A program made the translations under genes and the position numbers. A DNA stretch of 64,000 nt. It comes from JBFFZF01 sp050732695. GTDB taxonomy: Bacteria; Gemmatimonadota; Gemmatimonadetes; Longimicrobiales; RSA9. The notes under the pieces were generated by a model. It saw nothing but the letters and a program-made list of their open reading frames with translations, did no database searches and was not told the origin of the DNA. The DNA lies in contig JBOHRL010000024.1 in the NCBI GenBank assembly GCA_050732695.1, positions 52,783 to 116,782 of the forward strand. The letters run 5' to 3'. This document shows, in pieces, positions 8,829 to 19,096 of the stretch (the stretch's first letter is position 1; every line of letters starts with the position of its first letter).

Positions 8829-9811
8829 CGAACGCCCCGCTCTGCGAGGCGTATCACATCCCTCGCATTCTCCGCTGTTACGAAACGGGGCCCCGTGCGA
8901 ATCAACTCCCCGCCGCCCGGCAACAGGCCGTGTTCCAGATACTGCGTCGCCAGAATAACGGAGAGGTATCCCTGGAGGTATGGTTGCTGGTCGATCGCGA
9001 AGGTCATTGCACCGGTGGCAACGGCGCGCAGCACATCCGGCGTGAGATCGAACGTGCCGAACTGGAGGTTGCCGGTGCGGCCGGTCTCGCGCAGCGCCGC
9101 AAGAGCCGGGGCAGCGCTCGCCGGACCGAGGGCCAGCAGGCCCGATAGCTGGTTGTCAGCCGCCAGCGCACCCGCTATGCGCTGCTGCGCATCGTCGGGA
9201 TCGGCCAGATCCACAGCGAGCACGGTTGATGTGCCACCCGCCGCTTCCATTGCATCTCTCAGTCCGCGACACCGTTCATCGAGCGATCCGTTGCCCACCT
9301 CGTGGTTCACGCAGAGCACGCGGTTGGCGCCTGCCGCGGCAAGCCGCCTGCCCGCGGCGAGGCCGGCCTCGTACTCGGTCTGTCCGAGATAGCCCAACAG
9401 CCCCAGCGGTTCCCATGCTTCGGCGCCCGCATTGATGCCAAAAACAGGAATGCCCGCTGCCACAGCGCTCGTCAGCGCTTCCGTGAGAGCCGTGGGATCC
9501 GGAATCGATACGATCAGAGCGGACGGCTGCGATGCGACGGCCGCATCGATCAGCTGGCTCATCCGGACCATGTCGAAGCTGGTCGGCGCCTGATACTCGA
9601 CCCGGACGCCGAGGTCCGCTCCCGCATCCTTGATCCCGTTCGCGACCACCGACCAGAACGGATCGGAGGACTGGCCGTGAGTCACGACGACCATGCGAAG
9701 CTCCGCGCGCCCGGTCTCGCTCCCATCGCCGACCGCCGCCGTACGCGGACCGCTGCACGCCGTGGACGCGCACAGCACGGCCGCCAGCCATGTCCGATCT
9801 CGCAGACTCAT
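8825..9811 (-). CDS. Sugar ABC transporter substrate-binding lipoprotein (periplasmic binding protein type I)
   Basis: A 328-residue protein. The signal peptide LAAVLCASTACSG has a lipobox, suggesting a membrane-anchored binding protein. The fold is peripla_BP_4 (RbsB-like): MVVVTHGQSSDPFWSVV, then ALIVSIPDPTAL, GIPVFGINAG and a C-terminal DQQPYLQGY. The sequence DQQPYLQGYLSV is characteristic of the ribose/fructose/inositol class. I chose the ATG at 9811, preceded by GGATGGG, over a GTG at 9817. It is the first gene of the three-gene transporter operon. It is divergent from mmsA, which hints at, but does not prove, a cyclitol or related substrate. Confidence 0.88.
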   Translation of the reverse strand: MSLRDRTWLAAVLCASTACSGPRTAAVGDGSETGRAELRMVVVTHGQSSDPFWSVVANGIKDAGADLGVRVEYQAPTSFDMVRMSQLIDAAVASQPSALIVSIPDPTALTEALTSAVAAGIPVFGINAGAEAWEPLGLLGYLGQTEYEAGLAAGRRLAAAGANRVLCVNHEVGNGSLDERCRGLRDAMEAAGGTSTVLAVDLADPDDAQQRIAGALAADNQLSGLLALGPASAAPALAALRETGRTGNLQFGTFDLTPDVLRAVATGAMTFAIDQQPYLQGYLSVILATQYLEHGLLPGGGELIRTGPRFVTAENARDVIRLAERGVR

Positions 9812-10171
9812 GCGCACCCATCCGTGGTGAAGGAACCGGTTCGCAACGAACCATCGCTCGAGCCGATCGATGCGAATCTGCCTCGTCGTCCCGTCCGATC
9901 GCCACTGCGCCGTCCGCCGCCGCCACCGCCACCGCCGCCACCGCCATCGCCGCCGTCCATCGACGCGCCGCCTTCAGCCGCCACACGGCCGAGGCAAGAA
10001 TGTATCTGGTGCGTCCCGAACGGCGCATGCTCGGTGTGGACCGGACAGCGCTGGCCGGCGACATTCTCCGAAGGGCGTCAGCGCCTGTCGCCCTCACGAG
10101 AGGCAGACAATACAGCGCCTGATCGAGGCGGTGGGCGGGTGGCCACGGCTCTGGAATCGCGGGAGAACGAG
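9812..10171. promoter_or_regulatory. Divergent intergenic region between sugar transporter operon and mmsA, with CCG/CCA microsatellite
   Basis: About 360 bases separate two divergent transcription units, so both promoters must lie here. The middle (about 9914-9957) is a run of CCG, CCA and CCAT triplets on the plus strand, a purine/pyrimidine-skewed microsatellite. An open frame running through it is not convincing as coding. I see no clear minus-10/minus-35 pair by eye. Confidence 0.5.
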
Positions 10172-11668
<1,497 letters not shown>

Positions 11669-11715
11669 GCGGCTTGCAGCGCAAGCGCAAACCGTACAAG
11701 GATGAACTCGCTGAA

Positions 11716-12537
11716 TCAGATGTCCAGCGTGAGGCCCTCCCAGGCAACATCGCAGCGGATGCCGTGCGGTTCGAGGCGCGCGGCAGCCAATACGCCAATC
11801 TCGTCGAGCGCGGCGTCGGTGCGGCCCGGATCGTGATGAAACAGCACCAGCCGGCGAACTCCGGCTGCAATGGCCAGGTCGCACGCGCGTGTGACGGTCG
11901 AGTGGCCCCAACCGAGTTTCCTGGGCAGGTCGCCATCGAGATATTGCGCGTCATGGCATAACACATCCGCGTCCCGGCAGAAGGACGCAAAGGTATCGAA
12001 CGACGTGCGCGGGTCGTCCGCGTCGAGTTCGTTATCGGTCATGTAAACGAAGCTTCGGCCGCGGTCCGCGATCCGGAATCCAAGTGCGCCTCCGGGATGG
12101 TTCAGCGGAATGCTTTGCACATCAAAGCCCAGATCGCGCAATCCCTTGCAATCCGGTCCGAGTTCGCGCCTGCAAACGGCAATCGCCTGGCCGACGCGGA
12201 CGGGACTGTGCAGCCCGTCGTAGAGGGAGAGTGGTGACCAGCGCACGTCACCATCCTCGTATTCGAAGACGTTCACGCAGCGATCATCATCGTACAATGG
12301 CGCGAAGAAAGCGAAACCGGCAATGTGATCCGCGTGCGGGTGCGACAGCAGCAGGAACACGCTGCGCGTCCCGCCTTCGAGTGACCGCGCCAGATTGCGA
12401 ATGCCGGTCCCCGCATCAAGCACGAGAAGGCGTCCGTCGATGTCCACGGACACGCACGACGTGTTACCACCATAACGAAGCGTTTCCTCGCCCGGCACGG
12501 CGATCGAGCCCCGCACTCCCCAGAAGCGGACGATCAT
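11716..12537 (-). CDS. Metallo-beta-lactamase-fold hydrolase (RNase Z / class II cyclic-nucleotide phosphodiesterase-like)
   Basis: A 273-residue MBL-fold protein. It begins MIVRFWGVRGSIAVPGEET, a start shared by many MBL-fold hydrolases of the RNase Z-like branch, and carries HPHADHIAGF (HxHxDH), a C-terminal HDAQY and GHSTVTRACDLA. The metal site would hydrolyse a phosphoester, and relatives act on RNA or cyclic nucleotides; the substrate here is unknown. It starts 40 bases downstream of the PycTM gene on the same strand, as the last gene of the M28-ppk1-PycTM-MBL set. That placement makes a nucleotide substrate an interesting possibility. The ATG at 12537 is chosen because it opens directly into the first beta strand. 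Confidence 0.85.
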   Translation of the reverse strand: MIVRFWGVRGSIAVPGEETLRYGGNTSCVSVDIDGRLLVLDAGTGIRNLARSLEGGTRSVFLLLSHPHADHIAGFAFFAPLYDDDRCVNVFEYEDGDVRWSPLSLYDGLHSPVRVGQAIAVCRRELGPDCKGLRDLGFDVQSIPLNHPGGALGFRIADRGRSFVYMTDNELDADDPRTSFDTFASFCRDADVLCHDAQYLDGDLPRKLGWGHSTVTRACDLAIAAGVRRLVLFHHDPGRTDAALDEIGVLAAARLEPHGIRCDVAWEGLTLDI

Positions 12538-12577
12538 TCCCGTCGCAACCGGTCGTGCCGCCGGGCTCCCTCGTTCA

Positions 12578-13330
12578 TCACAGACCACCGACCGGCCCGG
12601 CTCCGATCGGAGCCGCGGGCGTATTCAACGCCACGCTCGTCAGTACAATGACGAACAGGAGAACACCCGCGATGAGCGCCGCCATGAACACGGCGTACGA
12701 GATGCGCAGGTATCGAAACTTCAACGCGAGCACACCACCAAGACTGTAAATGTCCTGGATCATGCTGGCATACAGCGAGTCGGGGTCGGCGATCAATTCC
12801 TTCATGGCCACGACGTAATCCTGTTTGGGCATGTTTACGAAATTGCCGAAGAACAGGATGTTCGCGCGTTTCTGGCGTGCGTCTTCGAGCGTGACACGGC
12901 TGCTGCTCACGCGAGGCCTCGCGGCCAGCACAGCAAAGACAAGAGAAATCAGGCAGCCGATGAGCAGTACCGCAGTCGGCAGGAGAAGCCACTGGTTTGC
13001 ATCGATCTTCGGTGAAATCGACGCAATGATGACCGATGTGATGATGCCGTTGATGCTGATCATGATGTTGGCCTTGGTATCGGCCAGGCCGCTCATTTCG
13101 ATATGCGTGCGATATGTTGTTCGGAACATGGTCTCGACGCCGCGTGCACCCTTCGCGGCTTTGTCCTTCTTCTTCTTTCTCTTCTTCTCGTCGCCCTCGG
13201 CCGTTTTCTCGTTCAAGTGACCGACTTCGACGTTGGGTCGCTGGAGCGGTGACGCCGGAGGCGCCGGTCTCGCCGGGAGTGGACGGCCGACGGTGCCGAG
13301 TGGATAGCGCTCGCCTTCGTTGTTATCCAT
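12578..13330 (-). CDS. Pycsar-type transmembrane effector family protein (PycTM / DUF5706-like)
   Basis: A 250-residue protein with a low-complexity, lysine-rich N-terminus (residues 1-65, including KKRKKKKDKAAK). It then shows the PycTM pattern: TMFRTTYRTHIEMSGLADTKANIMISING, two hydrophobic segments (IITSVIIASI; LLLPTAVLLIGCLISLVFAVLAA), RANILFFGNFVNMPKQDYVVAMKELI, YSLGGVLALKFRYLRISY, and a final membrane segment. In Pycsar anti-phage defence this domain damages the membrane when bound to cCMP or cUMP. Here no nucleotidyl cyclase is adjacent and the usual HD or binding partner is missing. The gene follows ppk1 directly (the ppk1 stop ends 3 bases before this ATG). Whether it is a defence effector or a housekeeping relative is open. 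Confidence 0.78.
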   Translation of the reverse strand: MDNNEGERYPLGTVGRPLPARPAPPASPLQRPNVEVGHLNEKTAEGDEKKRKKKKDKAAKGARGVETMFRTTYRTHIEMSGLADTKANIMISINGIITSVIIASISPKIDANQWLLLPTAVLLIGCLISLVFAVLAARPRVSSSRVTLEDARQKRANILFFGNFVNMPKQDYVVAMKELIADPDSLYASMIQDIYSLGGVLALKFRYLRISYAVFMAALIAGVLLFVIVLTSVALNTPAAPIGAGPVGGL

Positions 13331-13332
13331 GG

Positions 13333-15456
13333 TCAATACGTCCTGGCCCCGATGGGTTCTGCGCCGCCGGTCTCGGGTTGCTGCGGAGCGGACGCGGCCG
13401 GAGCCGACCGCGCCTCCACGAATCGATGGATGTCATGTTGAGCCCGCACCGGCCGGCCGCTTGCCGGAGCGTAGCGGTTGCTCTGGGCGGCGTCGAGAAT
13501 GCGAGCCTTGACATTGTCGGCAAACTGAAGATCGAGGATCGCGCGAATCTCCTCTTGCAGTCGCGGGTCACGAATCGGGAACGCGACTTCGACGCGACGG
13601 CTCAGATTGCGCGTCATCCAGTCCGCCGACGCAAGATAATGCAGCGGGGCGCCGCCATTCTCGAATATGTAGATACGGCCGTGCTCGAGGAATCGGTCGA
13701 CTATGCTTCTTGCCTCAACGGTCTCGCTGTGGCCCTCGACACCGGGCGCCAGACAGCAAATGCCTCGCACGACAAGCCGAATCGGGACGCCGGCCCGGCT
13801 GGCCTCGATCAAACGGTCGATGATCTTGTGATCCTCGAGACTGTTCAACTTCAGCGTGATCCCGGACAACCGGCCCTGTTTCGCGGCTTCGATCTCGGCG
13901 TCTATCAGTTGGTAGAGTCGTTTGCGCAGCTCGAACGGAGCGACCAGCAAAGACGCGAACACCGGTTCTTCGATGCGGCCGGCAAGGAACGCAAACACAC
14001 GCTCCACATCCTCCGTCAATTCTTCGTCTGCGGTCAGCAATGCATGGTCGGTGTAGATGCGGGCTGTGCGTTCGTTGAAGTTGCCGGTGCCGAGATACGC
14101 ATAACGGCGGATTCCGCCAGCCTCGCGGCGCCCGATGAGAGCGAGTTTCGCGTGCACCTTGAGGCCGGGCATGCTGTAGAGTGTGCGAGCGCCAGCTTCC
14201 TTGAGACGGTCCGCCCAGTCCAGGTTCGAAGCCTCATCGAAGCGGGCCTTCACTTCGACGAAAACCGTCACCTTCTTCCCATTGTGTGCAGCTTCGATCA
14301 GGGCGGACACGATGCGCGAGTCGCGCGCGACCCGGTAAAGCGTCATTGAAATCGACTCGACGGCTGGATCCGCACCCGCCTCTTCGATCAGGCGCACGAC
14401 GTAGTCGAAGCGATGATACGGAAAGTGCAGAAGGTGGTCGCGCACGGCCATTTCGTCGAGCAGGGACGGGACCTTCTCGAGGACCGGATGCGCAAGCGCC
14501 CGCAGCGGCGGATCGAGCAGGTCCGGCCTCGTCTCGAGCGGGAAATCACCAAGATCATGAAGGTTGTGGTATCGCCCGCCAAGCACGATATCGTGGTCCT
14601 CCAGATCGAGACGCGTACTCAGCTCACGCAGCAGCGGGTATGGCGTGCGTGGATCGTAAAGGAACCGGCACGGCGGCCCGGTCTCCCGCTTCTTGATGCT
14701 CTTGCGCACCGCGTCTGCAAGGCTGCCCGAGAACTCGTCCTCGATTCCGAGATCTGCATCACGCGTGAGTTTCACGGCGTAGGCATCACCCACCACGCGA
14801 TTCGGGAAGAGGACATGCAGATTGGCTCGGATCGCATCGTCGAGGAACAGGACGACTCGCCGGCCGTCCTGCGCCGGCGGACAGACGAACCGCGAGAGTG
14901 GCGGCGAGGGCACGTGGACGACGGCGAGTTCCGGGTCCACAAGGCCCGAACCATCATCGCGCGGCCACAGCTCGACGACCAGGTAAACCGCCCGGTTGCG
15001 CAGGAACGGAGCATCACCGCCAGCAACCAGCCGAATCGGCTCGAGATGCGGCGCGATCCGCGTCGTGAAATCCCGCCGAACGTAGTCTGCCTGCTCCGCA
15101 GTCAGCATGGTTTCATCGATCAACTCGATGCCCACCCGCTTCAGTGCGGGAATCACTTCCGTGCGCAGGATCTGACCGAACCGCGTCTGCTGCTCATCCA
15201 CGACACGATGAATGTGACGCAGCAAGCGAGCCGGCTGGATGTGGAGTTGCTTCACGCGTTTCTTCCGCAGCCGAAGCAGGCTGCGGATCGATGCAACACG
15301 CACACGGAAGAACTCGTCGAGGTTGGATGAATGGATCGCGAGGAAATGGAGACGCTCGCCGGGCGCGACAGATGGATCCGCCGCTTCCTGAAGGACGCGC
15401 TCGTTGAACGACAACCAGCTCAGTTCGCGGTCGATGAAAGGATCGCCGTCCTTCAT
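13333..15456 (-). CDS. ppk1: Polyphosphate kinase 1
   Basis: A 707-residue protein with the full Ppk1 layout: an N-terminal FIDRELSWLSFNERVL motif, a HYHNL head region (SNLDEFF; ARTPYPLLREL-like segment), and two phospholipase D-like catalytic domains. The autophosphorylated histidine lies in GLKVHAKLAL (residue 435) and the second conserved histidine in FLEHGRIYIF (residue 592). These positions match the numbering known from E. coli Ppk. It reversibly moves the terminal phosphate of ATP onto polyphosphate. It starts 4 bases after the M28 peptidase gene and is followed immediately by the PycTM gene, so the set is probably one transcript. Inorganic pyrophosphatase is encoded elsewhere in the window. 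Confidence 0.97.
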   Translation of the reverse strand: MKDGDPFIDRELSWLSFNERVLQEAADPSVAPGERLHFLAIHSSNLDEFFRVRVASIRSLLRLRKKRVKQLHIQPARLLRHIHRVVDEQQTRFGQILRTEVIPALKRVGIELIDETMLTAEQADYVRRDFTTRIAPHLEPIRLVAGGDAPFLRNRAVYLVVELWPRDDGSGLVDPELAVVHVPSPPLSRFVCPPAQDGRRVVLFLDDAIRANLHVLFPNRVVGDAYAVKLTRDADLGIEDEFSGSLADAVRKSIKKRETGPPCRFLYDPRTPYPLLRELSTRLDLEDHDIVLGGRYHNLHDLGDFPLETRPDLLDPPLRALAHPVLEKVPSLLDEMAVRDHLLHFPYHRFDYVVRLIEEAGADPAVESISMTLYRVARDSRIVSALIEAAHNGKKVTVFVEVKARFDEASNLDWADRLKEAGARTLYSMPGLKVHAKLALIGRREAGGIRRYAYLGTGNFNERTARIYTDHALLTADEELTEDVERVFAFLAGRIEEPVFASLLVAPFELRKRLYQLIDAEIEAAKQGRLSGITLKLNSLEDHKIIDRLIEASRAGVPIRLVVRGICCLAPGVEGHSETVEARSIVDRFLEHGRIYIFENGGAPLHYLASADWMTRNLSRRVEVAFPIRDPRLQEEIRAILDLQFADNVKARILDAAQSNRYAPASGRPVRAQHDIHRFVEARSAPAASAPQQPETGGAEPIGARTY

Positions 15457-15460
15457 GCCA

Positions 15461-17188
15461 TCAGTTCGTGGCAGCGCCCGACATCATGGCGTCGCGTTTG
15501 GCCTTGAACTCCGTGCCCGGCTTCCACGCCGGCCACGTCGCGCCTGTTGCAACCAGCAATCCCGTGCGGAACAGGAGCCGCACATCTTCCGCTGCCCCCG
15601 ACAGATCCCAGTCCGGCTTGATCTCGTCCGTAACTTTGTGATAGTCGCTGGCCGTGTACTCGTCCCGCTTCTGCTGGCCCCAGCCCGCCTCCTGGTCGAC
15701 GAACTGTGTTCCTTCGTCGGTATAGAGCGCAGGTACGCCCTCCTTCGCGAATTCGAAATGGTCGGATCGGTAGAAGAACCCCTTCTCGGGTTCCGCGTCC
15801 GGCTCGAGCACCCGGCCCTGGGCCGCCGCAGCCTGCCGCAGTACATCGTCGAGCGTCGAGTTGCCCAATCCGATCACCACCACGTCACTCGTCCGGCCCC
15901 ACGTATTCAGGCCGTCCATGTTGATGTTCGCAAGTGTGTGGTCCAGCGGGTAGAGCGGATTCTGAGCGTAGAACTTGGCGCCGAGAAGTCCCTTTTCCTC
16001 TGCCGTCACGGCAAGGAACAAAATCGACCTCGCAGGTTTCGGATCCATGCCTGCGAACGCTTCGGCGAGTTCCAGCAGCGCGGCTGTGCCCGATGCATTG
16101 TCGTGCGCGCCATTGAAGATCTGGTCGGCCTGACGCGACGCGTCGATGCCGAGATGATCCCAGTGCGCGGTGTACACCAGGTACTCACCACTGTGTGCCG
16201 AATCCGCGCCCTCCACCTTCGCAATGACGTTCCGGGATTGCACCTCCCGCAGCGTATTCTCGATGCGAAAGTCGGCCGTCGCATTCAGCGTGACCGGCCG
16301 AAAATCCTTCGAAAGGGCTTGCTGTTTGAGCGAATCGAAGTCGAGACCGGCACGTTCGAGCAACCGTCGAGTGGCTGGCTCCGTGATCCAGCCACGAACC
16401 GCGACCTGATTCATGTTCCCATCCGACGACTGGATGTCGAACGCCTCGCGGCCCCAGCCGGCCGACAGGACCTCGAACGGATAGCCGGCAGGACCTGTCT
16501 CGTGAATCACCAGCGCAGCCGCGGCCCCCTTCTCCGTGGCAATCTCGTACTTGTACGTCCAGCGGCCGTAGTAGGTCATCGCCCGCCCTCGGAACATCGC
16601 CGAGTCAAGCACACCAGGATCGTTCGCGGCAGGGATCGCAGGATCGTTCACCAGCATCAGGATCGTCTTGCCCGTCACATCAACATCCTTGTAGTCGTCC
16701 CACCCATACTCGGGAGCAACCACACCGTAACCGACGAATATGATCTCCGATCCTGCAACTTCGACCGCTTCGGTCACGCGTCGTGTGTCTGCGATGAAAT
16801 CCGTCGGACCCTCGAACGGGAACACCTCACCGTCGACTTCGATCGTCGCCCTCGTCGCTGCCGTGAAGCCCACCAGCGGAACGTCCTGGACAAATGTGCC
16901 GTTCGGATTCCCCGGCGCGAGCCCCATCCGCTGGAACTCCTGTGTCAGGTACTGCACCGTCCGCTCCTCCCCCTGCGTGCCCGGCGCCCGACCTTCGTAC
17001 GCGTCCGACGACAGCTCCGTCGTGTGGCGCATCAGGTCCGGCGCCGTGATCGTTCCCGCTGCCGCCTCGACCGCAGCCGCTGGCACCGCCGCAAGCTCCG
17101 AATCGCCCGCCGGCATCGATTCGCCGCATGCAGCCAGGCCAAGGGCTACCGGGAACAGGCACGAAAAAAGAACTCGCGGGTGTCTCAC
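15461..17188 (-). CDS. M28-family zinc aminopeptidase, lipoprotein, with PA domain
   Basis: A 575-residue secreted peptidase. A lipobox (GLAACGES) ends the signal peptide. A protease-associated insert (about residues 125-270) precedes the catalytic domain. Metal ligands are visible in order: YTAHWDHLG, GAHDNASGTAAL, TAEEKGLLGA, INMDGLN and YRSDHFEFA, the pattern of two-zinc M28 aminopeptidases. It releases amino acids from peptides outside the inner membrane. I chose the GTG at 17188 because GGAGGGGAG stands just upstream of it; an ATG at 17203 would put that ribosome site inside the gene. It heads the operon with ppk1 and lies 65 bases from the inverted-repeat element. Confidence 0.92.
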   Translation of the reverse strand: MRHPRVLFSCLFPVALGLAACGESMPAGDSELAAVPAAAVEAAAGTITAPDLMRHTTELSSDAYEGRAPGTQGEERTVQYLTQEFQRMGLAPGNPNGTFVQDVPLVGFTAATRATIEVDGEVFPFEGPTDFIADTRRVTEAVEVAGSEIIFVGYGVVAPEYGWDDYKDVDVTGKTILMLVNDPAIPAANDPGVLDSAMFRGRAMTYYGRWTYKYEIATEKGAAAALVIHETGPAGYPFEVLSAGWGREAFDIQSSDGNMNQVAVRGWITEPATRRLLERAGLDFDSLKQQALSKDFRPVTLNATADFRIENTLREVQSRNVIAKVEGADSAHSGEYLVYTAHWDHLGIDASRQADQIFNGAHDNASGTAALLELAEAFAGMDPKPARSILFLAVTAEEKGLLGAKFYAQNPLYPLDHTLANINMDGLNTWGRTSDVVVIGLGNSTLDDVLRQAAAAQGRVLEPDAEPEKGFFYRSDHFEFAKEGVPALYTDEGTQFVDQEAGWGQQKRDEYTASDYHKVTDEIKPDWDLSGAAEDVRLLFRTGLLVATGATWPAWKPGTEFKAKRDAMMSGAATN

Positions 17189-17253
17189 GTGTCTCCCCTC
17201 CATCGGTCCGGTTCGGTTCAGCCAATATCAGCCCGGCTTCCCCGTGCCGCCAG

Positions 17254-17667
17254 CGGACCGGGAACCACTACCCAAAGTTTGCCCGAACGCCCATGGAGTC
17301 GCCCCGGAGAGCCCATATCTTCCTCGCACAAGCCGCACGAAGGGGCACCTGTGCCTGGAAAGGTTCCGGGCACGTTCTGGACGCGGCCGGCCGCTGCTTC
17401 GCATCACGACCCGGCGTGAGCGCTGTACGGATTTCGGGTCCGTGGATGGCGCGAGAAACGCGAGTGGCTGGCGCTCGATGACCACGCCGGGCGGGTACGC
17501 GAGCACGCGGCTAACTGCTAACAGAAAGCCCCGACCTCGCAGCGGCTTGCGCGACGTGGTCGGGGTGCCCGGCTGCGTTCGACGGAGTGCCGGACGAGCT
17601 GTTTCGCGCGTCAGCAGGTGTTCGGCATAGCTGAACGAGCAAACTTTGGGGAATGGTTCCCGGTCCG
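17254..17667. mobile_element. MITE-like non-coding element with 29-bp terminal inverted repeats
   Basis: The left end (17254-17282) and right end (17639-17667) are reverse complements at 27 of 29 positions. Each begins CGGACCGGGAACCA read inward and ends AAAGTTTGC. The 414-bp unit holds no convincing gene. Near its centre is a hairpin, CCCCGACC (17529-17536) with GGTCGGGG (17558-17565). It sits between the M28/ppk1 operon and the divergent propeller lipoprotein gene, filling what would be their shared promoter region. I see no target-site duplication at the edges. It could be a miniature inverted-repeat transposable element, the relic of a larger one, or a fold-forming regulatory sequence. 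Confidence 0.6.
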
Positions 17668-17839
17668 TCTGTGAAGAAACGCCGCCGACTGACGCGTAGA
17701 CTTTGTGCTAGCTTCGACCAGATGATCGCTGAAGGTGTTCGGCGATTCTCCGCGAGTCGTGGCTGGAGCGTCAGACAGGATTCATCGGACGCGGGCCGCT
17801 CGGAGCGGCGGACGTCTCGGCACAGGCGAAAGGATCTCA

Positions 17840-19096
17840 ATGCTCGATCGGACGAGGTGCGCGCTGGCAGGCCTGATCATGGTTGCGTGCGCTGGAGGCG
17901 ATGGCGCGGAATGGGCGGGAACGGTGACGGACAGTGCGGGCATTGCGATCGTCACGAATCCGGCGACGGGACTCTGGATGGATGCAGTTCGGCCGGCGAT
18001 CACGGAGGAGTGGCGCATCGGAACGCAGGCCGGTGATCCGAACCTCCAGTTCGGCGCGATCACGGGCCTGGATGTGGGTTCGGACGGCTCGGTCTACGTC
18101 CTTGATACGCAGGCCAGGACGGTCCGCGTGTACGATCAGGCGGGGACCTACCTTCGCACCATTGGCGGGCCGGGCTCCGGTCCGGGCGAACTGGGTCCGA
18201 CATTGGTCAGCCTCATGCTGGGCCCGGGGGACACGGTCCTCGTGCCGGACATCATGCAGCAACGAGTGAACCGTTACGCACCGGATGGCGCGTCGATCGG
18301 GCAGTTCGGGATTCCGTTCGATGCAGGGATCCCGATGCGCTGGGAACAGACGCCGGACCGCCAGATCGTCCAGCAGGTCAGGATCATGGAACTGGGAGGA
18401 CCACCGTCGGCAGCGGCCGCACCTGTCGAGCCGGTCGACCGTCTCCTCCTGCGCGCCCCAGACGGCACGTTGACGGACACGTTGATGACGTTCGCCTCGG
18501 GAGCAACCTTCCAGTTCAGGGGGAATAGCGCCCAGATCCGTCTGTTCGATACGGAGCCGATGTGGGCGATCGGTCTGGACGGCACCGTCTTCTTCGGTCT
18601 CAATTCCGAGTTCAGCATCGAGATGCGAACCAGCGATGGCGTCATGCAGCGCATCGTTCGATTGCCGATGGAGCGGAAGCCGGTCACGGACGCGGACCAG
18701 CAACAGTTCCGCGAGATGATGAGCGAGTTGTTCGCGCAGCAGGGATTGCCACCCGAAACCGTGGCACAGATCAGCAGCATGATCCAGTTCGCGGAGTTCT
18801 ATCCGGCGTACTCGCAGATCATGGGTGGCCCGGAGAATACGATGTGGGTACAACGCGTTCGAACTGCGACCGAAGCGGCGGCAAGCGGCGAGTCCTTCGA
18901 TCCGCAGCAAGGCGATTCCGGATCGCGTGTCTGGGACGTGTTCGATGCCGAGGGCCGTTACCTGGGACCGCTCGAAATGCCGGCGCGCTTCCAGCCGCTG
19001 CACGTCACCGGCAACACGATCTACGGCGTCGGGCGCGACGACGTCGACGTCCAGTACGTCGTCAAGCTGCGACTCGACGGATTGTCGGGCGCGTGA
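17840..19096 (+). CDS. Six-bladed beta-propeller lipoprotein
   Basis: A 418-residue protein with a short signal peptide ending in a lipobox (LIMVACAGG). It contains propeller repeats of the NHL/6-bladed type: ITGLDVGSDGSVYVLDTQARTVRVYDQAGTYLRTIGGPGSGPGE is a textbook first blade, followed by DTVLVPDIMQQRVNRYAPDG and later WDVFDAEGRYLGPLEMP. Such lipoproteins are abundant in soil Gemmatimonadota and Bacteroidota; their ligands are unknown. The ATG at 17840 follows AAAGGAT. The stop overlaps the start of the cytochrome c gene (TGATG), so the two proteins are probably made together, suggesting an electron-transfer or sensing pair at the membrane. Confidence 0.8.
   Translation: MLDRTRCALAGLIMVACAGGDGAEWAGTVTDSAGIAIVTNPATGLWMDAVRPAITEEWRIGTQAGDPNLQFGAITGLDVGSDGSVYVLDTQARTVRVYDQAGTYLRTIGGPGSGPGELGPTLVSLMLGPGDTVLVPDIMQQRVNRYAPDGASIGQFGIPFDAGIPMRWEQTPDRQIVQQVRIMELGGPPSAAAAPVEPVDRLLLRAPDGTLTDTLMTFASGATFQFRGNSAQIRLFDTEPMWAIGLDGTVFFGLNSEFSIEMRTSDGVMQRIVRLPMERKPVTDADQQQFREMMSELFAQQGLPPETVAQISSMIQFAEFYPAYSQIMGGPENTMWVQRVRTATEAAASGESFDPQQGDSGSRVWDVFDAEGRYLGPLEMPARFQPLHVTGNTIYGVGRDDVDVQYVVKLRLDGLSGA

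Noticed and set aside
7959..9392. 477-codon plus-strand open frame
   Set aside because: Antisense to the ABC permease and binding-protein genes, which have intact motifs.
15404..17419. Long plus-strand open frame of 671 codons opposite the M28 peptidase
   Set aside because: It is antisense to a gene with complete catalytic motifs and reads as arginine/histidine-rich shadow sequence typical of GC-rich DNA.
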